Positions 9,201-25,793 of a DNA stretch of 64,000 nucleotides are shown piece after piece. The DNA is taken from assembly GCA_016785225.1 (NCBI GenBank), contig JAFBJZ010000902.1:310001-374000 (forward strand), read 5' to 3'. The stretch is from Psettodes erumei. Taxonomy: Eukaryota > Chordata > Actinopteri > Pleuronectiformes > Psettodidae. The number at the start of each line of letters is the position of its first letter. Positions within the stretch are counted from its first letter, which is position 1. The translations under genes were made by a program, and so were the position numbers. The notes beneath the pieces were generated by a model. That model made no database searches, was not told the origin of the DNA, and worked only from the letters and a program-made list of their open reading frames with translations.

Positions 9201-12176
9201 GGAGGTCAGCAGGGCTTCATCCAGCGGAAGACGGCGCTGTCCAAACCGTCCCGACTGAAGGGCGCCGACGCCGCGGCCGACGGCCTGACCCCCAGAGGAC
9301 CTGGCAGGTAGACCTCCCTTCTTATTTTCAGCGCTCATGTTACATCACTCTGTCAGATTTCAACATCGTGATCTGCCGCTCACAACAGCAGCCATACGTT
9401 CACTCTCACACTCCGTCCTCTGTTGTCTGCGCTCTGGCCACGCCTGCTTGTAACAGGCAGCCAATGCAATGCAAAACAATCCCAACCTGTGACGGGCAGT
9501 GCTTTTGTGTGACCTCAGCCCCTCGTGTGGGGCTTTTGGTAATGAGAGTTGTGTCCCACAAACTTTCTGTAAATTCCTCTGGTTCAAAAGAAACTAAACA
9601 TGTGAACATTTTCCAAATCATATATGTGCTGTTTTTTTTTTTTTATCCAGAGCCAGTCTTTTATGCGTGCATGTGAAATTATTATCCCCCACTTCATTTG
9701 ATATTTTGTTGTTTATCTTTGAGGCCGCGTCTGCGGGGTAACCTCAGCGACAGAGGCACCAGAGACTGCTCTGCGTCTTCCTCAGAGGAACAGGAAGCCG
9801 CCGCCCCTCCCGGCTCCTCCTCCCTGCTGTCGCTGCCATCCTTTAAGGACGTGGGGAACGAGAGAGGAGGGGAGAAGGAGGTGTGGGTGTCCGTGTTCAG
9901 ATACCTGACCAGAGCCGAGCTGCTGGCCTGCATGACCGTCTGCAAGGCCTGGTACAAGTGGTACGTCCCGCGCGTTTGTCCCCAGCCCGCAGCGTGGACA
10001 AGAAGGCGTGCCGTGACACAGCTTCAAACCGGCCCTGTCTCGTCGTCCTGTGCAGGAGCTGTGACAAGCGTCTGTGGAGCCACGTGGACGTGAGTCGGTG
10101 CAGCCCGCTCAGCAACCAGGCCCTGGCCGGTATCATCAAACGCCAGCCCGCCTCTCTGGACCTGTCCTGGACACCCCTGGCCAAAAGACAGCTCAACTGT
10201 CTGCTCACCAGGCTCCCAGGTACAAACAGACCAACGAGCGTATACACCCGGACGCTGCTTTCCCCGCGTGTCTCATTTCACCCCCCCGCCCCATCTCTCT
10301 CTGTGTCCGTCAGGTCTGAGGGAGCTCAGGGTGACCGGTCTGTCCTGGTCCTGTCTGTCAGCGCTGGTCTCTCCCACGCTGCCCTACCTGCGGCACCTGG
10401 ACCTGCGCTGGTGTGAAGGCCTTAAAGACGCCCAGATTAAAGAGATCATCACCCCCCCCGGTCAGTAGCAGAGAGGAGCATGGTCCTGTTGGTACGGAAC
10501 AGAGTTGCACCAGGGAACTGTTTTTTTTTTACCGGGCCGCACTGATGTTATTTCCTGTCCTGTACCAGTAGATGTTGTATTCATGGGCACATCTCATCCA
10601 GGTCTGCGATCTTCCAGGATTACGTTTACATCACAATGTCAAGATGTATGTGCAACTCAAATCAGAGCAGAAGGAAAGTTTAAAAAATCTTTTCAAAAAC
10701 CAATCTAAATCAACATGCAAAGAAGTAGACTGCCTTTAATCTTCTACTGTAATGCTCCATATGACAGCGCAGCGGCATGCAACAGTAGATGGTTCATTTT
10801 GCTGATAAATCAAACTGTGTGCTCTGCAGTATATTTGAGCTGCTGCTGCTGCTGCTGCAGTACGTCATGACGGGGACAGTCCTGTGCTTCACTGGGATGA
10901 AAGCAATGAGGGCCATTGGCCGTCACAACGTCTAATACGCCTCAGCCTGTAATCTCCATGTGGACTCATCCAGCTCCTGCCCGTCTGTGCGTCTGTCCCG
11001 TAGGGTCCGAGTCGTCCCGCAGCAGACTCAGGAACATGGTGACGCTGCGTCTGTCCGGCCTGGACATCAGTGACTCCACGCTGAGGCTGCTGCAGCGCCA
11101 CATGCCTCAGCTGGAGAGGCTGGACCTGGCTCACTGCAAGGACGTGACGGACCTGTCCATCACCCTGCTGGCGGCTGCTGGGACACACACGCGCAACAAC
11201 CTCACTGAGCTCACACTGGCAGGTGAGTGTTTGAGTTGACTCGCGCTTCTGTCGATCGATCACATGGCAGAAGTTAACGGGGACATAGATGACGTTGATC
11301 CTGATGTTTGGACGTGGATACGAGGGACTATTGTGCTTAAAAAAATGAACTGGTGAATTATTCTTTAAATCCATTATTTCCTTTTGTAAAATAACAAGAA
11401 GTTCTAAAGGAGCCAGCGACGTGTATGAGCAGCTTCTTCAGCCTGACCCACGTGTCAAAAACAAGTTAAAGTTTGGAATGGTTACTGTCTGTAAATGCAG
11501 ACGATGTGGTCCTGTGGCTCGTCGCCCACAGCAAACAACCCCAGGATAACAGCTGAAGGTTAACAGGAAAAACAGAGATGCTCACAGAGCTGTTCACGTC
11601 ACACATGTTAGGAATATGTCTGAGCTGAAACACTTGTGTAGGCAGAATGGCCAAAACTTCCTCCAGTGTCTGAGGTTATTGCTGACAAAGGAGCTTGGAC
11701 TGGCTTTTAAATACAAAGGTTCACTCACTTGGACCAGCAGCACTATGACTGTGTAATTCACACAGATTAATAATTATAATTGTTCTGTTTAAAAATCATA
11801 GTCATAGAAAATAGTTCTGAATAATAGACGGTTCCACAGACATGCTTTGTGCATCAGATTTGATTTTTAAATGATAGAGACTCAGAGGTTCCACCTGACC
11901 AATCAGTGTTGAGCAGTTGTGTCCGCTTCAGCGATTCGTCAGAGTAGACGATGACTCTGAATGAATGGATGTGTGTGTGTGTGTGTGTGTCCAGGCTGCA
12001 GCGAGCTGACGGACGGCTGTCTGTCCTACCTGAAGCGTCTCCCCGCTCTGACTCTGCTGGACCTGAGGGGCTGTACGAGCGTCAGCAGGCGAGCCTGCGA
12101 CGCCTTCATCTCCGACCTGTCCCACGTCGCCCTCTACTGCATGATGGAGGAGAAGCTCATCCAGCGCCTGGAATGA
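1580..12176 (+). CDS. kdm2a: Lysine-specific demethylase 2A-like (JmjC, CXXC, PHD, F-box, LRR), 5'-partial
   Basis: The gene encodes a JmjC histone H3K36 demethylase that binds CpG islands. Exons: 1580-1658, 1769-1815, 1896-2074, 2166-2272, 2387-2480, 2636-2789, 3519-3634, 3726-3852, 3935-4176, 4274-4351, 4880-5007, 5127-5250, 5335-5463, 5987-6070, 6408-6662 (less certain), 8075-8110, 8244-8349, 8453-9058, 9142-9307, 9724-9960, 10056-10219, 10314-10460, 11004-11222, 11995-12176 (TGA). They sum to 1267 residues in one frame. Human KDM2A is about 1162 aa in total, and its first ~70 residues are missing here. The Fe(II) ligands H-x-D are in FHIDFGG, and the distal His is in GWIHAVYTP. KDM2A rather than KDM2B is favoured by GSYLTVTLQRP followed by SIVPKL before the F-box, and by the ending SLYC-like then EEKLIQRLE. 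Teleosts often carry two kdm2a paralogues and I cannot say which this is. Loss of the upstream exons is only a window-edge effect. Confidence 0.9.
1769..3852 (+). other. kdm2a: JmjC catalytic domain exons of kdm2a
   Basis: Seven exons from 1769 to 3852 carry the JmjC region, starting at MPDPDFSVNDVKMFVG and ending near LTPEFQKHSLGI. Residues expected in an active 2-oxoglutarate oxygenase are present: H and D in YTDFHIDFGG, the Lys in GGKVFWLIPP that contacts 2-oxoglutarate, and the distal His in PSGWIHAVYTP. The intron between 2789 and 3519 contains a LINE remnant. No disabling change is seen, so this copy should be catalytically competent. Confidence 0.9.
2885..3480 (+). mobile_element. LINE reverse-transcriptase remnant (CR1/L2/Rex1-like) in a kdm2a intron
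   Basis: Three broken frames spell the C-terminal part of a non-LTR retrotransposon reverse transcriptase. They are a palm/thumb block like CVSDVKCWQVHNFLK, then NLGVALDAQLCFDSR, then ISRIRSLLSPTDLQK and QSSLQQL. These match the order seen in CR1/L2/Rex-type LINEs of fish (from memory). The frame changes several times and stop codons interrupt it, so this is a dead 5'-truncated copy. It is on the same strand as the gene and about 40 bp before the acceptor of the next exon. Confidence 0.75.
5127..5250 (+). other. kdm2a: CXXC zinc finger exon of kdm2a
   Basis: The exon encodes C-x2-C-x2-C repeats (CKRCEACMRPECGDCNFC), then DMKKFGGPGK, then KQTCVLRQC. The KFGG motif is the signature that reads unmethylated CpG DNA in KDM2A, KDM2B and CFP1. 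The codon for the first Cys follows the split Arg at the preceding exon junction (5007/5127). All expected zinc ligands are present. Confidence 0.93.
5335..6070 (+). other. kdm2a: PHD finger exons of kdm2a
   Basis: Two exons (5335-5463 and 5987-6070) encode VCEICKEPNQ, then MECSNCAQIVHPACL, then LPSCWECPKC. This gives the Cys4-His-Cys3 pattern of a PHD finger. The intron between them starts with a long CA tract and ends in a GT-rich stretch. Confidence 0.9.
5464..5986 (+). repeat. kdm2a intron with donor-side CA tract and acceptor-side GT tract
   Basis: After the donor GT at 5464, a C-run leads into a CA repeat (5479-5543, with a few CG units). The acceptor side has a shorter GT-rich stretch (5964-5980) just before the AG at 5985-5986. 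The two tracts are complementary in the transcript. Confidence 0.85.
6074..6259 (+). repeat. CA-rich microsatellite cluster in a kdm2a intron
   Basis: The intron opening at 6071 carries CA tracts at about 6074-6118, 6170-6183 and 6217-6259. They are separated by two similar short segments containing CACGCACA...TCAA..CCGGCATACACA, which looks like a local duplication. The first tract begins within five bases of the donor. Confidence 0.85.
6408..6662 (+). other. kdm2a: Proline/serine-rich exon of kdm2a (uncertain)
   Basis: This exon is inferred from an acceptor at 6406-6407, a GTGAGA donor at 6663, 255 nt of open frame in phase 0, and phase 0 on both sides. It encodes a low-complexity linker beginning SSGSDESLAASHRQ, with PPPLPSC and a Ser run. 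Human KDM2A has a Pro/Ser-rich linker at the same place but no clear sequence match, so the boundaries need transcript support. Confidence 0.55.
7290..7650 (+). repeat. Dispersed fish repeat in a kdm2a intron
   Basis: The stretch contains ACTTTATTAGGAACAC, then TTCATGAAATCAGTTTGAG, then ATGCTGGAAGTAGC. These three blocks occur in this order in a dispersed repeat that I recognise from many fish genomes. No reading frame is kept. It lies in the 1.4 kb intron between 6663 and 8074. Confidence 0.55.
7736..7880 (+). repeat. Possible Tc1-type non-autonomous fragment
   Basis: CAGTGGGGTCCAAAAGTCTG resembles a terminal sequence of a common fish Tc1-type MITE. The following sequence is not clearly symmetric and no matching right end was found, so this is a fragment at best. 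Confidence 0.4.
8453..9058 (+). other. kdm2a: RG-rich and acidic insert exon of kdm2a
   Basis: This 606 nt exon encodes a basic, Arg/Gly-rich half with RGG-like motifs (for example RRGLLRGGSGHRGSRGG) followed by an acidic half dominated by Asp/Glu. It ends with the conserved GSYLTVTLQRP segment of KDM2A. Human KDM2A has one Glu-run after, not before, that segment, and no RG-rich part that I recall. The insert explains why the visible protein is longer than the human one. Confidence 0.75.
9724..12176 (+). other. kdm2a: F-box and leucine-rich repeat exons of kdm2a
   Basis: The exon 9724-9960 carries the F-box (EVWVSVFRYLTRAELLACMT) and runs into CKAWYKWSCDKRLW across the next junction. The following exons encode six or so leucine-rich repeats, including LDLSWTPLAKRQLN, LDLRWCEGLKDAQI, LDLAHCKDVTDLSI and LDLRGCTSVSRRAC. 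The last exon (11995-12176) follows a GT tract and ends in TGA. Confidence 0.92.
11969..11990 (+). repeat. GT microsatellite next to the last kdm2a acceptor
   Basis: A (GT)n run takes the place of the polypyrimidine tract and is followed directly by CCAG at 11991-11994, the acceptor of the last exon. Confidence 0.9.
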
Positions 12177-12663
12177 CGTTCTCCACCTTTTCTGCGATTC
12201 CTTCTTCAGAACGTGGCCAGCACCGCATCTGCAGGTCGAACCCGTCAGCTCTACATGAACACGTCTCTGGAGCTGTTGGAAAGTGCATTTTTTTTTTTTT
12301 GTCACACTTGATCAAGATTCTCATCTGACAAAACTACATACAACTACACAATAAGCATTATTCCAGCATGTCAGAATGTTCCTTTTTATAAAGAATCACT
12401 GACTGGAGACTATCTGCTATCACTGCTACGATGTCCACACGCCTGGTTGAATTTGAAACTACCGTCAGTGTCTGCAGGGTGAAGATCGTTTGTGTTGAAA
12501 ATAGAAAAATGAACCTCTGTTTGTGGCAGCTGGGGTATTCTACTGTGTGTGTACAGTAAATATGTATATATGTGTTTTTTTTAATGTGTCAGCCACAATA
12601 GGAATCAATCAGGTATATGACATTGTTTACTTGTGCATCTTTTCTAAAATGTTGTGAAAACTT

Positions 12664-12669
12664 AATAAA
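12664..12669 (+). promoter_or_regulatory. kdm2a: kdm2a poly(A) signal
   Basis: The canonical AATAAA lies 488 nt after the stop codon, giving a 3' UTR of about half a kilobase. It is the first good signal after the gene. Confidence 0.7.
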
Positions 12670-12689
12670 ATGTGAATTGCTGAAGTTTC

Positions 12690-14600
12690 CATTTATTGAA
12701 TGTTATATTTTCACATACAGCCATGAGGGACAGCTGTATGCAGTCAAATATTTGCTATATATATATACACATATATAAAAAACATTGTGGAGTCCATGTC
12801 TTGACAGCTGAGAGCTGGCACTCATGTGGTCTGCACACTGTTGTCATAGTAGACTGAAGCTTTCTATGACCTCCTTGGTCTTTGCCACGTTCAAGGGTAT
12901 TTGTTTCCACTCCACTCCACAAAGCTTTGGCCTCTCAAGCCTCTCAGAATACAACATTTGTCTGACTTTTTCTGTAATAATCAAGGTTAAAGTTGATCGA
13001 ACTTTAAGTGGCCTCCTCTTCATCTTTGACCCCACCGTACACACACGACATAGCAGTGAAACCTAAGCAGCAGCTGTTGTATATATAGACTGGAGCTACT
13101 GACTGTTGCTTCCTGAAGTAGGTCAAACTATGGCAGCCTCGGTCTGAATTTCAGGCTCAGGCTGAAAGCAGTGCTTTTAAATAATTAAGTGCATCCAGTA
13201 CAAAATCCAATACACTTTCTCACTGATTAAGCAGCATTGATCTCTGCACTGTGAGATGTTTACTCAAACCTGGATCCATCCCACAGGTCTATTCATCCAG
13301 AAATGCTGAAAAATGGAATCCATCTTTGATGAAACACACATATGTTAGGTTGGGTGAACCATCAAACCATCTTCTCTGGTTGTGAAAAGACTTGATCTTT
13401 AGTTTCACTTTTGTACTTAGCACTATAGGTTTAATTGAGCTTTGCATACTAATTTGTGATAAAGTGAAAACCAGTGAAATGACAAATGTTGTGAGTCTAT
13501 GCAAAAGTGTCTTAAAGCAGTGATTGCAAAGTATGTGAACTTTTATGTGTACAAATGAAAGAAAACATGAAAACATATCAGTGTGGCCTGGTTTTCTACT
13601 TTAATTGGTCATAAAATGTGATTTGATTTTTAGCTGAGTCCCAAATGTTAAAATTGAAAAAAAAAAAAAAAAAGAGTGTTAAAGTGTAGAAGTGAGAGCT
13701 GGGGACCGTGTTTCGTGCTCTACTTGTCCCACTACCTGTCTGTATCTGTCCGCTAGGTGGCAGTGATGTAGCACAACACAACAAACACAACGTGTTCCAT
13801 TGTGTTCCATCATTGAACACACTAATGAAACATTCACAGTTCTGGGTGTTTTAATAACCGGTTGTTTTTATTATTGCATATTGCATATTTAATATTGGTT
13901 GACCTTCTTTAGCAGCAATAACCTCAAACAACAGTCAAAAGTACAGAGCTGTTTTTGAATATAAAAAATTATGGAAACAAACGTTTAGATTTGAGAAGCT
14001 TGAATTTGTGAATGGAATTTTTGCTGATAAATAAATGATAAAGACTCTAACCTCTAACTTCAGTACTGTTTGAACCCGGTTGTATTTCGTATACTTCTTT
14101 GATATAAATAAAGACGTTTAAAAAAATCTGTAGTTGTTCTTGAGTATGCTATGAATAAAGTTTTAACTTCTTCCGCTTACTCATCGCTCGCATTTCCTGT
14201 TTCCTGCTGCGTTAAGTGAACGATAATACACTCAGAAACGGAAGTAGAAAATCCTAACACTGCAGTGATACATTTTCATTATAACAGCTGAAAAAAATCC
14301 ACTTAAAATTTCCCACTGACCAAGGTGATATTTTCCAACCTAATTTTTTTGTCTGATTTACATTCAGTTTCTTCTCGTGTGTGAGAAATAAATACTTTAA
14401 ATCCTAGTATTTGCAAGGTTAGAAACAGCAGATATTATTCTCGAATAGTACAATGGCAAAACAACTATTCAAGAATCAAAATCCTAACTAATGATTTTTG
14501 TCGACTGTCTCATTACTTTAGGAATCGCTGTAAAATGGTCCAACGTCTAACATACGGGTGACAGTTGTTCTATTTTGAAAGGCAAGAGGAAGTGCGTGTT
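12690..14600. other. Intergenic region kdm2a-spcs3
   Basis: No gene is seen. The stretch is AT-rich with a poly(A) run (13659-13674). Around 13440-13960 there are phrases such as AAAGTATGTGAAC and GCAGCAATAACCTCAA that resemble a decayed Tc1-type fish repeat, but with no clear ends. The last few hundred bases contain ETS-like sites (CGGAAGT at 14238, TTCCGC at 14172), consistent with the promoter of the housekeeping gene spcs3. Confidence 0.5.
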
Positions 14601-14712
14601 CATTCGAGGACACTTGACCGTTCCTCTCCGTGCACGGCAGTTAGCTAACGGCGGGCAGGCTGTGTGAAACAGCGATCTTTGTCATTCCTGTGTGCGTGGC
14701 TCTTGTTTAAAG

Positions 14713-17700
14713 ATGAACACGGTCCTGTCCAGAGCCAACTCCTTGTTCGCCTTCTCTCTGAGCGTCATGGCAGCCTTGACGTTCGGCTGTTTCATCACGA
14801 CGGCGTTCAAAGACAGACGAGTTCCCGTGGACATCCACGTCTCCAGAGTGATGCTGTAAGCTTCCTCCGTAGCAGCTGGTAGTTAGCATGACGAGCTTCT
14901 GTGTGTGCACCGCGGTACAACTTTATCAGACGCGTTTAAGATGCCGCTCGGTCCACAGACGGCCTGCTGCCGGTTCGGGTTCCGGTTCGGCGTGTTTTGG
15001 GCTCGGAACTCAGATTCCTGACTGAAGCTTGCCTCAGTCTGAAAGCGGGAATGCGACCAAAAGTCAGAATCGGCATATGGCGGTGTGATGAACGTTGTTG
15101 ACCGGTCTCCGCAGGTGTAGTGTCCGTCGTGTGCCGCATGAACCTGTAAAGGCAGCGGTGTCGTAGCCGTATGACTGCGCTTCTCTGTGTACTCTATGAC
15201 TTGATTCTGGTGTGGCTGGTAAAAGAGGAGGAGTTGTGTCTGTCACGATCACTCCATCACACCATCATATCGCACAGCCGAAACAGCAGAAACAAGCAAA
15301 GCGAGTGCGGAGAGCCGCCACTCTTCTTCTCAGCTGGAAGGAAAGTGAACGTGGGTTGACGTCCTTGTCAGAGACTTTCAGTTTGAGTCCCTCCTTCATC
15401 AGAGAAAATACTAGAAATGAAGTAAAAGAAAACATCCTAGTTCAAGTGTGAATTTCATCACATGTTCTCCATCCAGACCAATCTAGGATCAGAAATCAGA
15501 CTTGATTAAGAAGTAAACTCCAACTATTGAAAATACAGGGGGAACATGTGATTTAAACACTTAGCCGAATCAGTTCATGAATCATGTCCAACTTTGATGA
15601 GTAGAAATGTCAGATTTTTATAACTAGGCCTGGTCTCTTGTTGTCTGGTTGTCACTAATAGTTTTCTTGCCCTCATAAAACAAATCAGGCTTTCTCAAGT
15701 GTGAGAGTGAGTGTCTTCCAGAGTTGAGGCTTTAACCACAGTGTCTGCCATCTTTTCACAGCAGGAAGTAGTGAAAGAATGAACTGCCCAATCAGCTAAC
15801 TGTGTTATTTATTTAACACACTAAAGTATTACATTTTTTCTGTGACAGTTTGTGTAAAGACATAAAATCCTAATGTGAAAAATCAAATAATATCAATTTA
15901 AAAACAAACAGACTCAGTTAAATGAATCAGGGCGTTGGTGTTTCCCTTCCCATCATCTGCATTATGAAACTAATTAAACTGATTAATGTGACTGGAAAAG
16001 GGCGACCTAAAAGCAGCTGGAGTTTTTCATAGGATGGGAAGGGGTCTGGGAACAGCTGCTGCTCATCCTTTGCAAAGCCAACGATGAGATCCTTTCTCTC
16101 TCTGTTTGACAGGAAGAACGTCGACGACTTCACGGGACCCAGAGAGCGCAGTGATCTGGGCTTCATCACCTTTGACCTCTCAGCTGATATCCTTCAGACT
16201 GCTGCATGTACTGTAGTGCATCAGTCACATGCATATTGTTATAGAGCACATTTAACTGAACGAATGCCACGGTGCAATCGCATCAAAACACAGACATCAC
16301 TCAGATCATCGAAGTCTATCAAACACAGGAGGATTCAGTTAGAAAAGAAACATGACTCTGTCATGTCATGTCTCATCATGGGTTTTAGAGATCTAACAGG
16401 ACAAACAACGAAAAATACCCAGTCCCACCTGGATTGGAGGCAGGCGTGTGAAATGGGAGGCAGCGATTGGTCAGCAGACCAGAGATGGAGTAGGGGATTT
16501 CATAACCTGAAGGGTGACAGGCGCATGCAGGTGATGTAAAAACAGTCGTCAGCAACTGCGAGGCCAGGTAGCAGAGCTGTAAACACAGTTGTCAGGGGGA
16601 GTTAAACTGCCTCACGCATCATTGCGAAGAAACTCTGGTAGTTTAAGCCTCATAACCCAAGAACCTGCTGTGAGAATCTTCCTCAGCATGTGTTCCTGCA
16701 AGCAGGAGCCGCACTGTGGACTAATGCAGGCTGAGGTTGTCCCACTGCTCCTTAACTTGTCCTACATTTGCAGCCGATTTTTGACTGGAACGTGAAACAG
16801 CTGTTTCTCTATCTGTCTGCTGAGTACACCACAAGGAGCAATGTGAGTCCTGTTCAACACACACGCTGGCTCTTCACTGAGAGGAGGAATCATGTCTGTT
16901 TACATCCAGCATGTTCTTCAGATCAGAGCTGCTGCGATCAGTTGATGAAAATGATTCAGCATCGATTTTGATAATCACGTACTCGTCTCAGATACTTTTT
17001 AAGTTAAAACATTTAACGGTCGCAGGTTCTCAAATGTGAGAATTATCTGTTTATCTTGCTGTTAATTGAAAATAAATTGAGTATTTTGGGTTGCTTTTTT
17101 TAAACAGACTCAGCTCAGCTCAGCTTAGGTTGGAGAATAATGTGATGCTGCACTGTCTTCTGATGTCTTATTCCAGACCAAACAGTGAGCTGGAAAATAA
17201 TTATAAGTTGTCATATTATTAAAGTAATGCAGCCCCACCTCATCTATGGCAAGTGAGCAGCTGGAGAAATGCTTATACTGGAATATGGATATGAAGGAAA
17301 TATGTTCATAAGTAATTGTTAATGTTAAGATCATGTAATATATATACTGAGCTACAGTACATGTGTTAAGTTGAGTGACTGCATCAAGTTTGTGTGGACG
17401 CCCGTCTCATTACAGTGTTTCTGTGTGTGGCTCAGTCTCTGAACCAGGTGGTGCTGTGGGATAAGATTGTCCTCCGAGGTGAAAACACCAAACTCAACCT
17501 CCGAGACATGAAGTCGAAATACTTCTTCTTCGATGACGGGAATGGGCTCAGGTGGGACACCAAAATTCAAAACAAAATACATTTCTGTCAGTCAGTCTCT
17601 TTTAAAACTATATTTAGTCCAGTCTTTTTAGCAGCACTACGTTCAATTGATCCAGAGTATGATACAGGACACACTGCGATGCCCCGTCAGTGTGACCAGT

Positions 17701-18393
17701 CACACCATTTTTTGACTCTGTCTTCTTCATGTCCACAGACGCATAGTGAACAGATATGATTCTGAGCGCAGCGTGAATCCTCCATATGTTACCTTCAAAC
17801 ACAGTGACATGGCTGAGTGACGACCATTAGTACAGACCCAGAGTTTCCCTCAGCGCAGGCTTAAGAATCTCACTAAACCTGCTTACACTGCATATTCCTC
17901 ATGTGCCAGTAGAAATTAGAATTTATGGTGGCATCATAAATTAAAAGTATCTGCTGGATTTAAATGAATTACTTCCACTTTTTGCTGTTTATACTTCAAC
18001 TTCACTGCATTTTAGAGAGAAATGAACTTTTCACTTGGTTGTTTTCATGTTTTGTTTTGCTCTGTAAATGAAGTTATTATTTATTATCACGACCCTGGTG
18101 ATGCCATCAGGGTTATTTTGTCACACTTGCTAACACGCTGACACTGTTGTCACAAGCTGAATGACTCTTCATGATTCCTCAGAGCAGTGTCACTAACTCT
18201 GACATGCTTATTTATGTGCAGTGAAATGTGATTGGCTGACTGACACTGTCTCCTCTCCAGAGCCAATAAGAACATCACTCTGACGCTGTCATGGAATGTT
18301 GTTCCCAACGCTGGAATCCTGCCTCTGGTAGCTGGAAGTGGACATGTCAGCATCCCTTTCCCAGACACATACGAGACCACCAAGAGCTATTAG
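14713..18393 (+). CDS. spcs3: Signal peptidase complex subunit 3
   Basis: SPCS3 is the accessory, single-pass type II membrane subunit of the endoplasmic reticulum signal peptidase complex, with most of the protein in the lumen. Five exons: 14713-14855, 16113-16186, 16766-16842, 17436-17551 and 18261-18393 (TAG). They give 180 aa, the same length as the human protein. The N-terminus MNTVLSRANSLFAFSLSVMA with a membrane segment at about residues 12-32 is nearly identical to human. Other landmarks are GPRERSDLGFITFDLSADL, IFDWNVKQLFLYLSAEY, LNQVVLWDKIVLRGEN, KYFFFDDGNGL and the C-terminus PFPDTYETTKSY. The start codon is fixed by the human match. Intron 2 is an AT-AC intron, so an annotation restricted to GT-AG introns would miss a splice here. 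No damage is seen. Confidence 0.96.
16187..16765 (+). other. spcs3: U12-type AT-AC intron (spcs3 intron 2)
   Basis: The exon ends ...TCAGCTG at 16186 and the intron begins ATATCCTT, the exact consensus of minor-spliceosome AT-AC donors. A branch-site match TCCTTAAC lies at 16749-16756, and the intron ends CCTAC at 16765, about 10 nt after the branch adenosine. Joining 16186 to 16766 gives ...SADLQPIFDWN in frame, against SADLENIFDWN-like in human. No GT-AG alternative restores this peptide: the nearby CAG at 16771-16773 would drop residues and shift frame. Confidence 0.93.
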
Positions 18394-18424
18394 ACAACAC
18401 AAACACACATCCAACACAAGCTGG

Positions 18425-18427
<3 letters not shown>

Positions 18428-18459
<32 letters not shown>
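18428..18459 (+). repeat. CA microsatellite in the spcs3 3' UTR
   Basis: A run of about 16 CA units sits 35 bases after the stop codon, so it will be in the mature mRNA. Confidence 0.9.
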
Positions 18460-18460
<1 letters not shown>

Positions 18461-18532
18461 CAGACAACAAGCACAGGCACAAACTGATGACTGTCACACA
18501 CAATACACTGGTTTTATTCATTTATGATTTGT

Positions 18533-18538
18533 AATAAA
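18533..18538 (+). promoter_or_regulatory. spcs3: spcs3 poly(A) signal
   Basis: AATAAA 140 nt after the stop codon gives a short 3' UTR, in keeping with a highly expressed housekeeping gene. GT/T-rich sequence follows. Confidence 0.75.
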
Positions 18539-18559
18539 AGTTGACATTGGAACGTCTGT

Positions 18560-19380
18560 GTCTTTGTGATTTTTTTTTGTTGTTTTTTGTAAATTATGTC
18601 AAAATTTATCCTCAGTCTAAACCTGAGCCCTGAGATGTGAAACTTTATCAAGTTAAACATGATGAATGAAAAAGCTGTCCTCAATCCATGGACTTGCACA
18701 GATTTGCATATTAATAATTTCTAGCAAATGTCATCAATATTAACTTCAATCAAAAATAGAGCTGAAATACACAATATTTTATTCACAAAACATGCAGTAG
18801 AGGGGGCAGTTTCTCTCCAGCACCAAATAGTGATAGTAAGACAGGGCAAAACAAAACAAAATAAGCATCTAGGTTAAAACTGAGATGTCTAAATGTGGAG
18901 CAGAGCTGGCAACAAACTGCCCCAAGGCTTATGTGTTATTATTTGTAATTACAAACGTTATGTGGAAGATGAATGTATTTCAGGATGACGATTTCCATTA
19001 TCTATTTACTAATCAGAAAAGTATCTCTTTTTGTTTTGTTATTTAGTAACCATTTAGAGTAGCCTGTACATTTAGTAAAAAAAATCACAACTCTCCCCAG
19101 CCCAAGACATTTTCATACATTGTTTTGCTCGACCAGTCCAAAACCCAGATGAATTCATTTTTCTATCAGAGGCAAGGTGACATTTAAGGAGCTATTTATG
19201 AATCTAAACATCCATCTCTGACTGAAGCACATTTTGGAACGAATGGGCCGTGTTTAAAATGCTATAACAATCATAATCATAATAATATCAGAACAGAACT
19301 ACATGGTCAAATGTGATGTGATTTAATGTAATGCACACAGAGTTAAAGATCAGACATGAATACATGACGACGCTCCCAGC
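18560..19380. other. Intergenic region spcs3-asb5
   Basis: Unique-looking AT-rich DNA with no coding exon and no repeat that I recognise. The human neighbour SPATA4 was looked for between these genes and not seen. Confidence 0.5.
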
Positions 19381-19585
19381 GCCGCCACTTCAACTCCACA
19401 AATAGCCTCTGTCATCCACACGTGGGCGCGCATGTGAGGCGCTCACGCACTCTGACCACAACAGCAACAAAGCCGTTCAGCCAATCACATCGCTCCAGTG
19501 CCCCCCCGTCCGCAGGCTGCCAGCGCTCGGCTGTCTCGTCCAGTGTTATTTGAGAGGTAAACCCGTGAGGACAGTCCGTGGGAAC
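19381..19585 (+). promoter_or_regulatory. asb5: Putative asb5 promoter and 5' UTR
   Basis: The base composition changes to CpG-rich just before the start codon. It contains a CACGTG E-box (about 19419) and an inverted CCAAT context (CAGCCAATCACA near 19477). The transcription start was not located. Confidence 0.45.
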
Positions 19586-25301
<5,716 letters not shown>

Positions 25302-25787
25302 AGGGCACACAGGCAGCGTGACACGCCAAACCCCCAGTTAACTCCATCCTCACCATGGGCTCTACTGTGCGGTTGAGTTTGCACACTACCACATCATTAC
25401 ATCAGACTACAGTGAGGAGTCACTCTGCTGCACACTGTACGCTGACACATCGCTCACTCTGGCTCCGTACTGTATGCTGGCTGAGCACAGTGTGTGATGT
25501 CTTTAACACTGGCTTTCCAGTATCTGTAGGTAGATGTAAATACCGGTGAATGATCCCTGACATGACAACAGCAGTGAGCATGGAGGAGGGTTTCCCTCCC
25601 CACTAAGCCCTTTAGATGACTGGATCTCAGTCTGGCATGATGCTGTTTGTGTGTCGTGTCAACAGTGTCAAAATGTAATTACTGAGACCTTTCAATTACA
25701 GTGTAAAAATACTCCTTTACATGTACTGCATGGAAAATGTTACTTTGGTAGAAATATGTAAGTATGATCAGGAAATGTACTTAGAGA

Positions 25788-25793
25788 ATTAAA
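25788..25793 (+). promoter_or_regulatory. asb5: Candidate asb5 poly(A) signal
   Basis: ATTAAA is the first plausible signal, 487 nt after the stop codon. No AATAAA was found between the stop codon and the next promoter. Confidence 0.4.

Noticed and set aside
1580..12176. KDM2B identity for the first gene
   Set aside because: The JmjC part fits both, but the GSYLTVTLQRP...SIVPKL segment and the EEKLIQ ending fit KDM2A; the basic KDM2B linker is absent.
16771..16773. CAG as a GT-AG type acceptor for spcs3 exon 3
   Set aside because: No matching GT donor near 16186 restores the conserved peptide, whereas the AT-AC pair does so exactly.
18560..19380. A spata4 gene between spcs3 and asb5
   Set aside because: No frame with recognisable SPATA4 sequence was found on either strand.
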